From the NCBI GenBank assembly GCA_047833665.1, contig CP181261.1, positions 1,798,001 to 1,862,000 on the forward strand: DNA of 64,000 nucleotides, read 5' to 3'. The position numbers and the translations under genes are program-made. The notes beneath the pieces are model-generated. The model saw only the letters and a list, made by a program, of their open reading frames with translations, was not told the DNA's origin and did not search any database. Source of the stretch: Caproicibacter sp047833665. GTDB taxonomy: Bacteria; Bacillota; Clostridia; Oscillospirales; Acutalibacteraceae. Below, in pieces: positions 43,928-52,994 of the stretch. The number at the start of each line of letters is the position of its first letter. Within the stretch, counting starts at the first letter, position 1.

Positions 43928-43972
43928 GTTACAATTTGGTAACATAATATCACATAAATGTAACAATTGCAA
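43928..43972 (-). promoter_or_regulatory. Promoter with WalR-type binding site
   Basis: On the minus strand TTGCAA (43972-43967) and TATTAT (43949-43944) are 17 bp apart. Directly below, 43944-43928 reads TGTTAC-CAAAT-TGTAAC, a perfect match to the WalR consensus TGTWAH-N5-TGTWAH. A perfect 11-bp inverted repeat CAATTGTTACA/TGTAACAATTG (43923-43933, 43959-43969) surrounds it. The site at the start point would fit repression. Confidence 0.65.
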
Positions 43973-44051
43973 CAGAAAAAAGATGTGCCAGAAAACATTT
44001 ATAAAAAATTTACAATTATATCGAAATCAAATTTGTAGTTTTTTACAATTA

Positions 44052-45425
44052 CTAAGCAAATTCATTCAGTAAAAAAGAAACAATCTCCTCTGTGTGCATG
44101 GAACGGGACCCTTTCACCAATACTATATCGCCGGAATGCAGTATCGTTTTGAGTATTTCGCACGCTTGCTGATTGTCTTTGCACACACGGCAGTCCATAT
44201 CCGGACGAACAGACAGCGCACCCTGTGCGATTGCGCCGGCACGCACTCCTACTGTAACAAGAACATCCACTTTGGAATGAGCCGCAAATGCACCAACGTC
44301 AAGATGTGCCTTCTCGGAATAACTGCCAAGTTCCAGCATATCCGCAAGTACGGCAACGCGTTTTCCTGTTGCAAAGGACTGCAGAACACCCAAACTGCTT
44401 TTTGCAGCATCCGGGCTTGAATTATAGCTGTCGTCAATCACTGTAATGCCATTTGCACGGCGAATTTGCTGCCGCATGGCAGGAGCTTGATACTGTGAAA
44501 GTGCTTTTGCGGCCTCAGAAAGCGAAACGCCAAGCTGCTGTGCCACTGCAAGCCCTGCAAGCGCATTGAGAACGTGATGCGCTCCAATGACAGGAATCTC
44601 CGCCTGACCGCGCTCGCCGTTCGGTGCGACATAGATAAAACGGGTCGACATCCCAATACGCTCCACTTGTTCTGCGCGAAATGCACAGTGCGCCCCTGTT
44701 CCGTATAAAACGGTTTTAAACGGCAAAGTTTCGGAAATTTCACGGAGCATATCGTCATCCCCATTTAGGAAGAGAACGGAGCCCTCGTGAAAGCAATCAG
44801 CAATATGCAGTTTTTCTGCAAGAATGTTTTGCCGACTTCCCAACTGCTGAATGTGAGAAACGCCTATATTCGTCATCACCGCGTAATCCGGTGCGGCGAC
44901 CTGTGCGATTCGGCTCATCTCCCCGAACTCACTCATACCCATTTCCACCACAGCGGCACCGTGTTCTTCAGACAAGCGAAACATCGTCAACGGAACACCG
45001 ATTTGGCTGTTGTTGTTGCCGCGGGTCTTCATGACATTTAGTCCTGCCGAAAGAGCGAGAGCAACCATTTCTTTTGTGGAAGTTTTCCCAACGCTGCCCG
45101 TAATACCGACCACCGGCAGTGAAAAACGTCTGCGGTACGCGGCTGCGATACGCTGTAATGCTTCTTTTGTGTCTTTAACAGCAATCCATGCCCCCGGGCC
45201 CTGTGCCGTTTGATGTTCCTGGGTTAGAACAGCCGCCGCTCCCGCTTTCAAAACCGTTGGAATGAACTGGTGGGCATCCACACGTTCACCCCGTATTGGT
45301 ACGAACAGGGCACCGGGAAGAACTTCACGGCTGTCCGTTGTCACCGATGTTACTGCAGCATGCGGATTACCGCAAAGCAGCCGCCCCCCACAGGCTGAGA
45401 CAATCTCTAAAACTGTCATGTTCAT
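44052..45425 (-). CDS. murF: UDP-MurNAc-tripeptide:D-alanyl-D-alanine ligase (MurF)
   Basis: A 457-residue Mur ligase adding D-Ala-D-Ala to the UDP-MurNAc-tripeptide in the cytoplasm. Substrate domain about 1-95 (TDSREVLPGALFVPIRG), ATP loop GITGSVGKTSTKEM (about 109-122), MTNIGVSHIQQLGSR, and the C-terminal VIDDSYNSSPDAAKSSL. It lies 9 bp after murE and shares its promoter. No missing motif seen. Confidence 0.94.
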   Translation of the reverse strand: MNMTVLEIVSACGGRLLCGNPHAAVTSVTTDSREVLPGALFVPIRGERVDAHQFIPTVLKAGAAAVLTQEHQTAQGPGAWIAVKDTKEALQRIAAAYRRRFSLPVVGITGSVGKTSTKEMVALALSAGLNVMKTRGNNNSQIGVPLTMFRLSEEHGAAVVEMGMSEFGEMSRIAQVAAPDYAVMTNIGVSHIQQLGSRQNILAEKLHIADCFHEGSVLFLNGDDDMLREISETLPFKTVLYGTGAHCAFRAEQVERIGMSTRFIYVAPNGERGQAEIPVIGAHHVLNALAGLAVAQQLGVSLSEAAKALSQYQAPAMRQQIRRANGITVIDDSYNSSPDAAKSSLGVLQSFATGKRVAVLADMLELGSYSEKAHLDVGAFAAHSKVDVLVTVGVRAGAIAQGALSVRPDMDCRVCKDNQQACEILKTILHSGDIVLVKGSRSMHTEEIVSFLLNEFA

Positions 45426-45434
45426 AGCAATACC

Positions 45435-46892
45435 TCACAGCTTTCCATTGATAATATCGGCAACAACCTCACGCTCATCCAAATGATATTTAACGCCCTT
45501 GATTTCTTGGTAATCCTCATGTCCTTTGCCGGCCAGTACGATAATATCTCCGTCCTGTGCATTCTCCATGCAGTATTTGATGGCCTGCTTCCGATCCGGA
45601 ATCACAACGTATTTTCCGCCCGTTTTATCGATCCCTGTGCGGATATCCGCAATGATGTCCATAACATCCTCGTCCCGCGAGTTATCCTCTGTCAGAACAG
45701 AAAGGTCAGCTAGTTTGCCGCTCTCCTCTCCCATTTCAAAACGGCGGGAGCGCGCGCGGTTGCCGCCGGCACCAAACATGCAGATAAGCCTGTTCGGCCG
45801 GTATTCCCGCAGGGTTTCAAGAATATTCCTCATGGCGAGTGCATTGTGGGCGTAGTCAATTAACAGAGTGTAATTTCCCGGAACCTTGACCGGCTCGACC
45901 CTTCCTCGTACCTTTACAGTTTCCAATCCGTCACGAATATTTTGTTCCGTAACATGAAAATGCAGACAGACAGCAACAGCGGCAAGGGCATTGTAAACGC
46001 TGAATCGCCCCGGAATTCCAACTTCCAGTCCTGTAAGATTCATTTTGCCGGAAAGGTCAAATTTGACACCCAAAAATCCGGGGCGTGAAACCAGTTCCTC
46101 ATTTTTTGCGGCAAGTTCAGCCTCTGATGAAAAGCCGTAGGTTTCCAGTTTGCAGGTATGCCCTTCTACAATTCCCTGCCAGTTGTCATCATCCAAATTC
46201 ACAATGCCTGTTTTGCACATGCGGAACAGCATCCGTTTACAGGCCATGTATTCCTTTATATCCTTGTGCTCGTTTCCTCCAATGTGGTCCGGTGAAAAAT
46301 TGGTGAATACCCCGTAGTCAAACTCAATGCCGGATACGCGATGGTCGCGCAGTCCGATAGAGGAGGCCTCCATAACTACCGCTTTACATCCTTCATCCGC
46401 CATCTGACGCAGATAGGACTGAATCTCAAAGGATGCAGGCGTAGTGTTCGCTGTCTTAATGACTCGGTCTCCTATCACCGTTCCGATCGTCCCGATAACA
46501 CCGGTTTTAATGCCTGCCGCTTCCAAAATGGAGCGAACCATATAGGAAACAGTGGTTTTCCCTTTGGTCCCTGTAATGCCGACTATGGTCATTTGGCGGG
46601 CCGGGTAGCCAAACCACGCAGCGGAAATCAAAGCCATCGCATAGCGGGTATCTTCTACCATCACAACACTTGCCCCTGATACTTCCACAGGCCGCTGTGC
46701 CACAATGGCGGCGGCTCCGGCCTTTGCTGCATCCGCGGCAAAAATATGGCTGTCAACAGAAGAACCGCACAAACAGATGAATAAACTGCCTTTTGTCACC
46801 TTTCGTGAATCATATACCACGTCCGTTATTTCAATATCCGTACGTCCGGTGCAAGTACAATCCAGATTCCGGATTAAATCGGCCAAAATCAT
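45435..46892 (-). CDS. murE: UDP-MurNAc-L-Ala-D-Glu ligase (MurE)
   Basis: A 485-residue Mur ligase adding the third amino acid (probably meso-diaminopimelate) of the stem peptide. ATP loop GITGTKGKTT (105-114), TNFSPDHIGGNEH (198-209), IDYAHN (345-350). The C-terminal selectivity motif reads DNSR (403-406) rather than the usual DNPR of the diaminopimelate enzymes; a Lys-type sequence is not seen. ATG 46892 after GGGGGCG is chosen over a longer frame that would cross the promoter. First gene of murE-murF. Confidence 0.92.
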   Translation of the reverse strand: MILADLIRNLDCTCTGRTDIEITDVVYDSRKVTKGSLFICLCGSSVDSHIFAADAAKAGAAAIVAQRPVEVSGASVVMVEDTRYAMALISAAWFGYPARQMTIVGITGTKGKTTVSYMVRSILEAAGIKTGVIGTIGTVIGDRVIKTANTTPASFEIQSYLRQMADEGCKAVVMEASSIGLRDHRVSGIEFDYGVFTNFSPDHIGGNEHKDIKEYMACKRMLFRMCKTGIVNLDDDNWQGIVEGHTCKLETYGFSSEAELAAKNEELVSRPGFLGVKFDLSGKMNLTGLEVGIPGRFSVYNALAAVAVCLHFHVTEQNIRDGLETVKVRGRVEPVKVPGNYTLLIDYAHNALAMRNILETLREYRPNRLICMFGAGGNRARSRRFEMGEESGKLADLSVLTEDNSRDEDVMDIIADIRTGIDKTGGKYVVIPDRKQAIKYCMENAQDGDIIVLAGKGHEDYQEIKGVKYHLDEREVVADIINGKL

Positions 46893-46938
46893 GAAAACGC
46901 CCCCGCTGTCATATTGTTTTAAGGATGAAATTTCCTGC

Positions 46939-46985
46939 ATTATACCGTAATCCCTGCAAAGTGTCAACTTTAAATGACACTTTGC
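46939..46985 (-). promoter_or_regulatory. murEF promoter overlapped by a perfect inverted repeat
   Basis: TTGACA (46967-46962) and TATAAT (46944-46939) with a 17-bp spacer form a near-consensus sigma-A promoter on the minus strand. GCAAAGTGTCA (46956-46966) and TGACACTTTGC (46975-46985) are perfect 11-bp arms around an 8-bp centre and cover the -35 box. A dimeric regulator binding there would block or modulate transcription. The remaining 262 bp up to the radical SAM gene hold no gene. Confidence 0.75.
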
Positions 46986-47247
46986 TGAAAATGTATAAAA
47001 CAAGGACTTCTTCGATATTATTATGAATAGATTACTCCAGAAAATGTTATTATACAGAAAAATAATCATATCATCTTTCCAATTTTTTGGGATTGCAACC
47101 CTTTGAGTCCTATTTTTGTGACACTTTCAGGCATGTGTATAATTTTTGTACTCTGATATAAAACTGTATAATTACATTTTGGTCGAATTATGATATTCTA
47201 AACTTAAGTTTGAAGCCCAGGCGGCTAATTATGAGGAAAGGAAGCAG

Positions 47248-48696
47248 ATGTTTATGGGTACTGTAAACGAAAAGCTGGAATCCTACGGGTTGAAAAAAGT
47301 TCTTGATTACTTGGACAGCAATCCGGAAGAAAATGTGCCAAAGCTTATCAGTTGGCTGAAAAAATTTGACAAAGATGGTCTTTACAAGAACACTTATGAA
47401 ATGGTAGAAGGCTTTATGAAGGACCCGCAAAACAACTGGAACCGTCTGATTTCAAGCCTTTACACAGACATAGACGAAGGTGTGCGGAGAAAAACTTTTG
47501 AGAACTTTCTGATTCATGCCGCAATTCTCGGCAGCCAAAAAAAGAATAAGCTGGTAGAAAAATACGACTGCAACATTCCTTGGGCCATTCTCATGGATCC
47601 TACCTCCGCTTGCAACCTGCACTGCATTGGATGCTGGGCGGCGGAATATGGCAATCGGCTGAACCTGAGCTTTGAAACGCTGGACGATATCGTCCGCCAG
47701 GGCAAGGAATTGGGTACATATATGTATATTTTCTCCGGCGGTGAGCCTCTGGTCAGAAAAGACGATATTATCAAACTGTGTGAAAAGCACAATGACTGCG
47801 AATTTCTGGCATTCACAAATGGTACTTTAATTGATGAAAAATTTGCGGATGAAATGCTGCGGGTGAAAAATTTTGTACCTGCTATCAGCATTGAGGGATA
47901 CGAAGAAGAAACAGATTTCCGCCGCGGTGCCGGCACCTACCAAGCAGTCATCCGAGCCATGAAGCTGCTGCGAGAAAAGAAACTTCCGTTTGGCGCATCC
48001 CTGTGCTATACACGCAAAAATGCGGAAACCATCGGCAGTGAAGAGTATTTTGACTTCCTTATTTCATTAGGGTGTAAATTTGCCTGGTTGTTTACGTACA
48101 TGCCGGTAGGTGTCGATGCAAAGCCGGAGCTGATGGCAACCGCAGAACAGCGCAAATTCATGTATGACCAAGTACGAAAATTCCGCGCTACCAAACCCCT
48201 GTTTACCTTGGATTTCTGGAATGACGGTGAATATGTCAACGGCTGCATTGCAGGAGGACGTCAGTATCTCCATATCAACGCAAACGGTGATATTGAACCG
48301 TGCGCTTTCATTCATTATGCGGACAGCAATATACATGAAAAAACACTGTTAGAGGCATATCAATCTCCTCTGTTCATGCAATACCGCAGAAACCAGCCGT
48401 TTAACCGAAATCAACTGCGTCCGTGCCCCCTGCTTGACAACCCGGGCAGACTATCTCAAATGGTGAAAAAATCAGGAGCTGTATCAACCGATTTGGCCCA
48501 TCCGGAAGATGTTGATCAGCTAACCGCAAAATGTGTGGATGCCGCAAAAGCTTGGGCGCCGGTTGCAAAAGAAATCTGGGAGAACAGCAAAGGCCGCGAA
48601 CATGCTGACTGGAAAGCAGAGCAAGAAGCAAAGAAAAAAGCGGAAATTCAAAAAAAGGTGCAAGAAAAAAACAGAAAAAAAATCAGAATTTCCTGA
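47248..48696 (+). CDS. Radical SAM/SPASM-type protein of unknown substrate
   Basis: A 482-residue protein. After about 105 N-terminal helical residues, the radical SAM domain has CNLHCIGCW (cysteines 122, 126, 129), FSGGEPLVR and AISIEGYEEE. A C-terminal SPASM-like part carries NGCIAGG, IEPCAFIHYAD and LRPCPLLDNPG. The tail is lysine-rich and probably helical (AEQEAKKKAEIQKK). Similar proteins are widespread in Clostridia without assigned chemistry. No precursor peptide gene was found nearby. ATG 47248 after AAAGGAAG; monocistronic, with a terminator at 48720. Confidence 0.82.
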   Translation: MFMGTVNEKLESYGLKKVLDYLDSNPEENVPKLISWLKKFDKDGLYKNTYEMVEGFMKDPQNNWNRLISSLYTDIDEGVRRKTFENFLIHAAILGSQKKNKLVEKYDCNIPWAILMDPTSACNLHCIGCWAAEYGNRLNLSFETLDDIVRQGKELGTYMYIFSGGEPLVRKDDIIKLCEKHNDCEFLAFTNGTLIDEKFADEMLRVKNFVPAISIEGYEEETDFRRGAGTYQAVIRAMKLLREKKLPFGASLCYTRKNAETIGSEEYFDFLISLGCKFAWLFTYMPVGVDAKPELMATAEQRKFMYDQVRKFRATKPLFTLDFWNDGEYVNGCIAGGRQYLHINANGDIEPCAFIHYADSNIHEKTLLEAYQSPLFMQYRRNQPFNRNQLRPCPLLDNPGRLSQMVKKSGAVSTDLAHPEDVDQLTAKCVDAAKAWAPVAKEIWENSKGREHADWKAEQEAKKKAEIQKKVQEKNRKKIRIS

Positions 48697-48719
48697 TAAC
48701 ATAACGATGATTCATAGAA

Positions 48720-48757
48720 AAGGGACTGTTCCGCTGTGCAGGAACGGTCCCTTTTTA
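48720..48757. terminator. Strong terminator, likely bidirectional
   Basis: AGGGACTGTTCC (48721-48732) pairs with GGAACGGTCCCT (48741-48752, one G-U), followed by TTTTT on the plus strand and TTTTC on the minus strand. It separates the radical SAM gene from the convergent polysaccharide genes. Confidence 0.85.
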
Positions 48758-48774
48758 TTGATAACGGACTATTT

Positions 48775-49968
48775 TCATTGATTTTCTATCAGTGCATACA
48801 ACTTGTTGATTTCATCCTCGTTCGTAAAGTCACATCCGGCAAGGGCCTGCACATATTTTTTCCGAAGATCCGCATTTTTTATCAATTCTTCCAGCCCCGT
48901 CTCCACTCCCTGCGTCGTCATAGGGACAATCATCCCATTTTCTCCATTGGTAATTTGATCGGCAGCGGTGGAAAAATTCGTCAGCAAAATTGGGCGGCAC
49001 AGCACCATAGCCTCATCGACTGCAATAGACTTTCCCTCAAAGCGGGACGGCTGCATATAGATATCGCATTGTTTGACATATGGATATGGATTACCGCGTT
49101 CTCCCAAAAACACAACGCAGTCCTCCGCTCCCAATTCTTTCGCCTGCTGTTTCAGACTTGCTTCCTCCGGTCCCACGCCAATGATATACCACCGGATTCG
49201 CAGTCCTTTCTGATTCAGTCGGGCAACTGCGGGCATAGCGATATCGAGCCCTTTTTGGTGTGACAGCCTAGCAATTGACAGTACCCGTATGCCGTCATAA
49301 TCATCATCGAACCCTGTCCCCTTTTCCGCCATGGAGCGAAGAAATGTTGCAGACAGAATGTTGTAAATGACATGAAATTTTGCACGCTGATCGGGAAAAG
49401 ATGTTTCTAAAGCCGTTTTGCAGGACTCGGAAACCGTACACAGTGCATTGAGTTTTTCAATATACGGCCGGTCAAAATCCCGGCACAGCCCCATGGCCTT
49501 GTAATCGCCGTGGATAAAGCCAATTTTAACATCTGCATCAACCTTCTCCACCGCATAATAAAGGGGCTGTCCTTCCATATAGGCAACCACTGCGTCGTAA
49601 TGCTTTGCAGCCGGCCGAACAAAATGCCGTTCTATTCTCCACATTCTTGTCAGCCTTTCCCCCATGGTGCCGCGAAGCCCGGCAAAACTGACAAGCAGGC
49701 GGCATATGGCAAGCAGGGGGTGTCCATGAAAGAACAGAGCCGGAAAAGCACGACGGATATTCAGGCGATATTCCTTTGGAAACAAAGGCGGCAAAATATG
49801 AACTTTTTCAGGCACTCGGCTGAAAAAGAGTCCTTCATTCGCAAAAAGCTGCAAATCCACATCATAGTGCAAATCATCAAACAGCGATAAAACAGTAACC
49901 AGACTTTTTTCAATACCACCGCTGTGCAAGCTGTAATTTAAAAACAAAACTTTCTTTCGTTCAGGCAT
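48775..49968 (-). CDS. GT4-family glycosyltransferase
   Basis: A 397-residue GT-B enzyme: N-terminal FLNYSLHSGGIEKSLVTVL, then VLSIARLSHQKGLDIAMPAV starting the donor domain and a family EX7E-like motif SRFEGKSIAVDEAMVL (about 318-333). It transfers a sugar from a nucleotide donor, probably to the exopolysaccharide lipid intermediate. The ATG follows GGGAG by 7 bp. It lies 17 bp after the GT2 gene in the same direction and is the last gene of that unit. Confidence 0.88.
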   Translation of the reverse strand: MPERKKVLFLNYSLHSGGIEKSLVTVLSLFDDLHYDVDLQLFANEGLFFSRVPEKVHILPPLFPKEYRLNIRRAFPALFFHGHPLLAICRLLVSFAGLRGTMGERLTRMWRIERHFVRPAAKHYDAVVAYMEGQPLYYAVEKVDADVKIGFIHGDYKAMGLCRDFDRPYIEKLNALCTVSESCKTALETSFPDQRAKFHVIYNILSATFLRSMAEKGTGFDDDYDGIRVLSIARLSHQKGLDIAMPAVARLNQKGLRIRWYIIGVGPEEASLKQQAKELGAEDCVVFLGERGNPYPYVKQCDIYMQPSRFEGKSIAVDEAMVLCRPILLTNFSTAADQITNGENGMIVPMTTQGVETGLEELIKNADLRKKYVQALAGCDFTNEDEINKLYALIENQ

Positions 49969-49985
49969 AACAGTACTCCCTGATT

Positions 49986-51050
49986 TTATTTTTTCCGGCT
50001 GTCCTTCCTCAACATGCGGGAATAAACGCTGTAAAAAAGATAGACAAAAGGAGTGAACCGGGAGCGGACAACATACAAAATAATTCTATCTGCACGTGTA
50101 CCGTCTTTCAGATAATCGGAGCGCATAGCTTCCCGCGCATATGGATTTTTCAAAATAGAACGTACTTCCCGATACCGTTTTAAAAAACCTGCCGGATTCT
50201 TCGGCGAAAAACAATTGACCAAAGAGGCATGTACCGCTGAGCGCAAAAACCATGCAAGATGTCTCTTTGCATACCTCTCATAAAGGCCGCGCTGTGTCAG
50301 AATCTGCCTCACTGCCGTATAGCAGCGCGTCAGCATTTCCATTTTATGTGGCCGATAACGCGTGCTGAGAGAATCGGGATTATATCGGTAGTGATAATAG
50401 GCCCCGCCAACCACGAGCACCCGTTTGGCTGCACAGTGCGCCATAATAGCTGCCGGCATATCTTCCAGCATAATTTCACGTTCGTCTCCAAAACGGATTT
50501 GATTTTCCAGGTACCAGCTGCGCAGATACATGCGCCGCCATGCACAGCCGAGCATCTCTACATGCCGCCATGCATTGTCCTCTCGGTCCGGTCCAACAAG
50601 CTGCGTAACCAAAAGTTCGCCCACTTCTTCGCCGAACTCCGGATAATTCAGCGGCAATTTGCAAACCCGCTGTTCCCCATCCTGAAGATTTTCACGGACA
50701 AAGTTAAACACAACCAAATCCGCTTGATACTGAGAAGCAGCTGCATAGAGATTTTTCAGCATATCCTTGTCAATCCAGTCGTCAGAATCGACAAACAGCA
50801 TATATTCACCGCAGGCGTGCTCCACACCGTAATTTCTTGTATTCCCCAGCCCACTATGCGGCTTGTCCAGAACACGCACACGCTTATCTCCGGCAAAGCG
50901 CTTTGCCATTTCCAGCGAGTGGTCGGTGGATGCATCATTAATCAATAGAACTTCAAAATCTGTAAAAGTTTGATTTAAAATGCTGTTGACACAGCGTTCC
51001 AAATAGCGCTCCACATTATAAATGGGAACAATAACACTGATTTTTGGCAC
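49986..51050 (-). CDS. GT2-family glycosyltransferase
   Basis: A 354-residue GT-A enzyme: ISVIVPIYNVERYLERCVNSIL (quoted region about 4-25), LINDASTDHSLEMA, and the DXD motif in MLFVDSDDWID (about 86-96). I choose GTG 51050 (MPKISVIVPIY), preceded by GAGGG, because the upstream extension of 69 residues has no family similarity and crosses the promoter. The C-terminal 150 residues are basic and may contact lipid or acceptor. Acceptor unknown. Confidence 0.86.
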   Translation of the reverse strand: MPKISVIVPIYNVERYLERCVNSILNQTFTDFEVLLINDASTDHSLEMAKRFAGDKRVRVLDKPHSGLGNTRNYGVEHACGEYMLFVDSDDWIDKDMLKNLYAAASQYQADLVVFNFVRENLQDGEQRVCKLPLNYPEFGEEVGELLVTQLVGPDREDNAWRHVEMLGCAWRRMYLRSWYLENQIRFGDEREIMLEDMPAAIMAHCAAKRVLVVGGAYYHYRYNPDSLSTRYRPHKMEMLTRCYTAVRQILTQRGLYERYAKRHLAWFLRSAVHASLVNCFSPKNPAGFLKRYREVRSILKNPYAREAMRSDYLKDGTRADRIILYVVRSRFTPFVYLFYSVYSRMLRKDSRKK

Positions 51051-51186
51051 AGTTATATCCCTCGTTTTCCGGTCTCCGTAAATTCCAACGGCACCAGTAT
51101 GTGATGAAAACTCTCCTCCCGGGCGAACGCCGTCTGCTCCGCCCAACCCCAGTATATCACCGGTTATCTTATTATTATGCTGCATT

Positions 51187-51276
51187 ATTATAGCATCGTC
51201 CCCGCTGAAACACAAGTAAACACCTGCTTTTATCCTGAACTGTGCAGTTGAAATCAAGGTCTGTGTATGCTATTCT
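51187..51276. promoter_or_regulatory. Divergent promoters of two polysaccharide units
   Basis: Minus strand: TTGTGT (51215-51210) and TATAAT (51192-51187), spacer 17 bp, for the GT2-GT4 unit, leaving a 130-nt leader. Plus strand: TTGAAA (51248-51253) and TATTCT (51271-51276), spacer 17 bp, for the GT4 gene at 51317. The start points lie about 100 bp apart, so one regulator could serve both. Confidence 0.6.
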
Positions 51277-51316
51277 GTATGATATTGAGTTCAGAAAACA
51301 ACAGGGGAGATTTGGT

Positions 51317-52573
51317 ATGAACAATTGTCTTATTTTGATAACAAAAAAATATCCTTTCGATCGCGGTGAGGAATTTATTGAAAATGAAGTTCCTCTGCTT
51401 GCTAAAACTTTTCAGCATATCATTCTGATTGCAACATCGGTTTCCGATCGAGCCGAACAGACGCGGCAAGTACCAAACAATGTGGAAGTCCATTATTTGC
51501 GGGCCTCTCAAATTCGCCGGTCTTTGCTCCCCTACGCCGCATGTTCTGCAGTACTTCCGCTTCCTCGTATCGTTACAGGAAACGACCGCACACAGGCGCG
51601 TGCTTCTCTGCGAAAAAAACTATTCTGTTCTTATTTCCTCGCAAAATCGGAACAGGTGTACAAAAAATGCCGTGCAATTCTCTCAAAGGCTCATCTAGAA
51701 CAGTATGATGGTGTAACTTTTTACAGCTACTGGCTGTATGACACCGCCATGGCTGCTGCAAAGCTAAAGCGTGAATTCGGCCTAAAAAACAGCCGCGCCG
51801 TCAGCCGCGCACACCGCTACGACCTTTACGCGGATCAAAATCCGGCGGGTTTTCTACCCATGCGGGAATACCTGCTGCAAAATTTGGACAAGGTTTATCC
51901 CTGTTCAGTAAACGGCGAAAATTATCTAATTAAATATCATCCCTCATTTGAACAAAAAATCCGGACAGCTTATCTTGGAACGCAAGACCGAGGTCTTTCT
52001 CCAAAAAATGAAAGCGATATATTTCATCTAGTCAGTTGTTGCCATATTTCCCCTGTGAAGCGAGTCGACCTGCTCGCCCATTCACTCTCTCTTCTCAAAG
52101 ACAGCGGCCTAAAATTAAAGTGGACGCATTTTGGCGGCGGTGAAGATTTGGAATCTCTTCGCAGCTATGCAAAAGAAAATCTCTCTTTTATGGAGTGCAA
52201 TCTGGTCGGTGAAATCAGCAATGCCAACCTGATGGAATTTTACAAATCGACACCCGTTGATTGTTTTGTAAACACCAGCAGTTCAGAAGGATTGCCGGTC
52301 AGCATCATGGAAGCCGCGTCATTTGGCATTCCCGTCATTGCGACAGATGTGGGCGGAACGGCAGAAATTGTAATCTCGGAAGAAAACGGTTATCTGCTGC
52401 CGCAAAATTTCAAACCAAGCGAACTTGCTGAAAAAATCCGACTCTTATGCCGTATGCCCGAAGAACGCCGCAATCAAATGCGGCAGGCAAGCAGAAGTCT
52501 TTGGGAAAAAAATTTCTGTTCCAAACAGAATTATATTCGCTTTGCCGCTGAAATCTCGCCAAACAATTCCTAA
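51317..52573 (+). CDS. GT4-family glycosyltransferase
   Basis: A 418-residue enzyme beginning MNNCLILITKKYPFDRGEEF. Donor domain motifs include LVSCCHISPVKRVDLLAHSL and the EX7E-type segment SSSEGLPVSIMEAASFGIPVIAT (about 341-363, glutamates 344 and 352). It closely parallels the gene at 56181, which shares FPFDSGEEFLENEL-type opening and the ending SSSEGIPVSIMEA, so the two are paralogues. ATG 51317 follows GGGGAGA. It is the only plus-strand gene in the polysaccharide region. Confidence 0.88.
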   Translation: MNNCLILITKKYPFDRGEEFIENEVPLLAKTFQHIILIATSVSDRAEQTRQVPNNVEVHYLRASQIRRSLLPYAACSAVLPLPRIVTGNDRTQARASLRKKLFCSYFLAKSEQVYKKCRAILSKAHLEQYDGVTFYSYWLYDTAMAAAKLKREFGLKNSRAVSRAHRYDLYADQNPAGFLPMREYLLQNLDKVYPCSVNGENYLIKYHPSFEQKIRTAYLGTQDRGLSPKNESDIFHLVSCCHISPVKRVDLLAHSLSLLKDSGLKLKWTHFGGGEDLESLRSYAKENLSFMECNLVGEISNANLMEFYKSTPVDCFVNTSSSEGLPVSIMEAASFGIPVIATDVGGTAEIVISEENGYLLPQNFKPSELAEKIRLLCRMPEERRNQMRQASRSLWEKNFCSKQNYIRFAAEISPNNS

Positions 52574-52586
52574 ATATGTACCAACT

Positions 52587-52610
52587 TCCGCCTTCTCAGG
52601 CGGATTTTTT
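52587..52610 (+). terminator. Terminator
   Basis: TCCGCC-TTCTCA-GGCGGA followed by six T, just after the plus-strand glycosyltransferase. Confidence 0.8.
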
Positions 52611-52613
52611 ATT

Positions 52614-52994
52614 TTAAAAAATATTGGCGATAGTTGGAATTTCCGATTCGTTTAGATAAGAAATCTGCTCAATACTCCGGTCGCAGTCCGCAAGAAATTG
52701 CTCCGTTCCACCGTATTGACAGAGCATCGGCAATCCTGCGAGCGTATCGTCAATAGCTTCCAGTTTAGAATGGGGCATATACGTGCATAGAACAGAATGG
52801 ATGGAATGCCAGTCCTCCTCCGCTTTGCGGCTCAGTCTGACCGCTGTTTCTGTATCACCGCGCTGTTCGGCGGCCTTTGCCTGTGAAACAGTCTGAATCA
52901 TCTGGGCAGTAACCTGATTTGTATACCATATTCCAAGAATGCAGACGCCTGTCAATACAATAAAAATCCCGAGTGAAATCCAGATGCGCTTCAT
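52614..52994 (-). CDS. DUF4363 family membrane-anchored protein
   Basis: A 126-residue protein with one N-terminal membrane helix (about 5-25) and an extracellular helical domain (about 30-125, with AKAAEQRGDTETAVRLSRKAEEDW). This matches DUF4363, often encoded directly after a DUF421 gene as here, with a 4-bp ATGA-type overlap. The pair probably forms a membrane complex of unknown role, perhaps in stress or spore physiology. Confidence 0.82.
   Translation of the reverse strand: MKRIWISLGIFIVLTGVCILGIWYTNQVTAQMIQTVSQAKAAEQRGDTETAVRLSRKAEEDWHSIHSVLCTYMPHSKLEAIDDTLAGLPMLCQYGGTEQFLADCDRSIEQISYLNESEIPTIANIF

Noticed and set aside
51051..51257. 69-residue N-terminal extension of the GT2 protein
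   Set aside because: It crosses the promoter and lacks family similarity; GTG 51050 with GAGGG is preferred.
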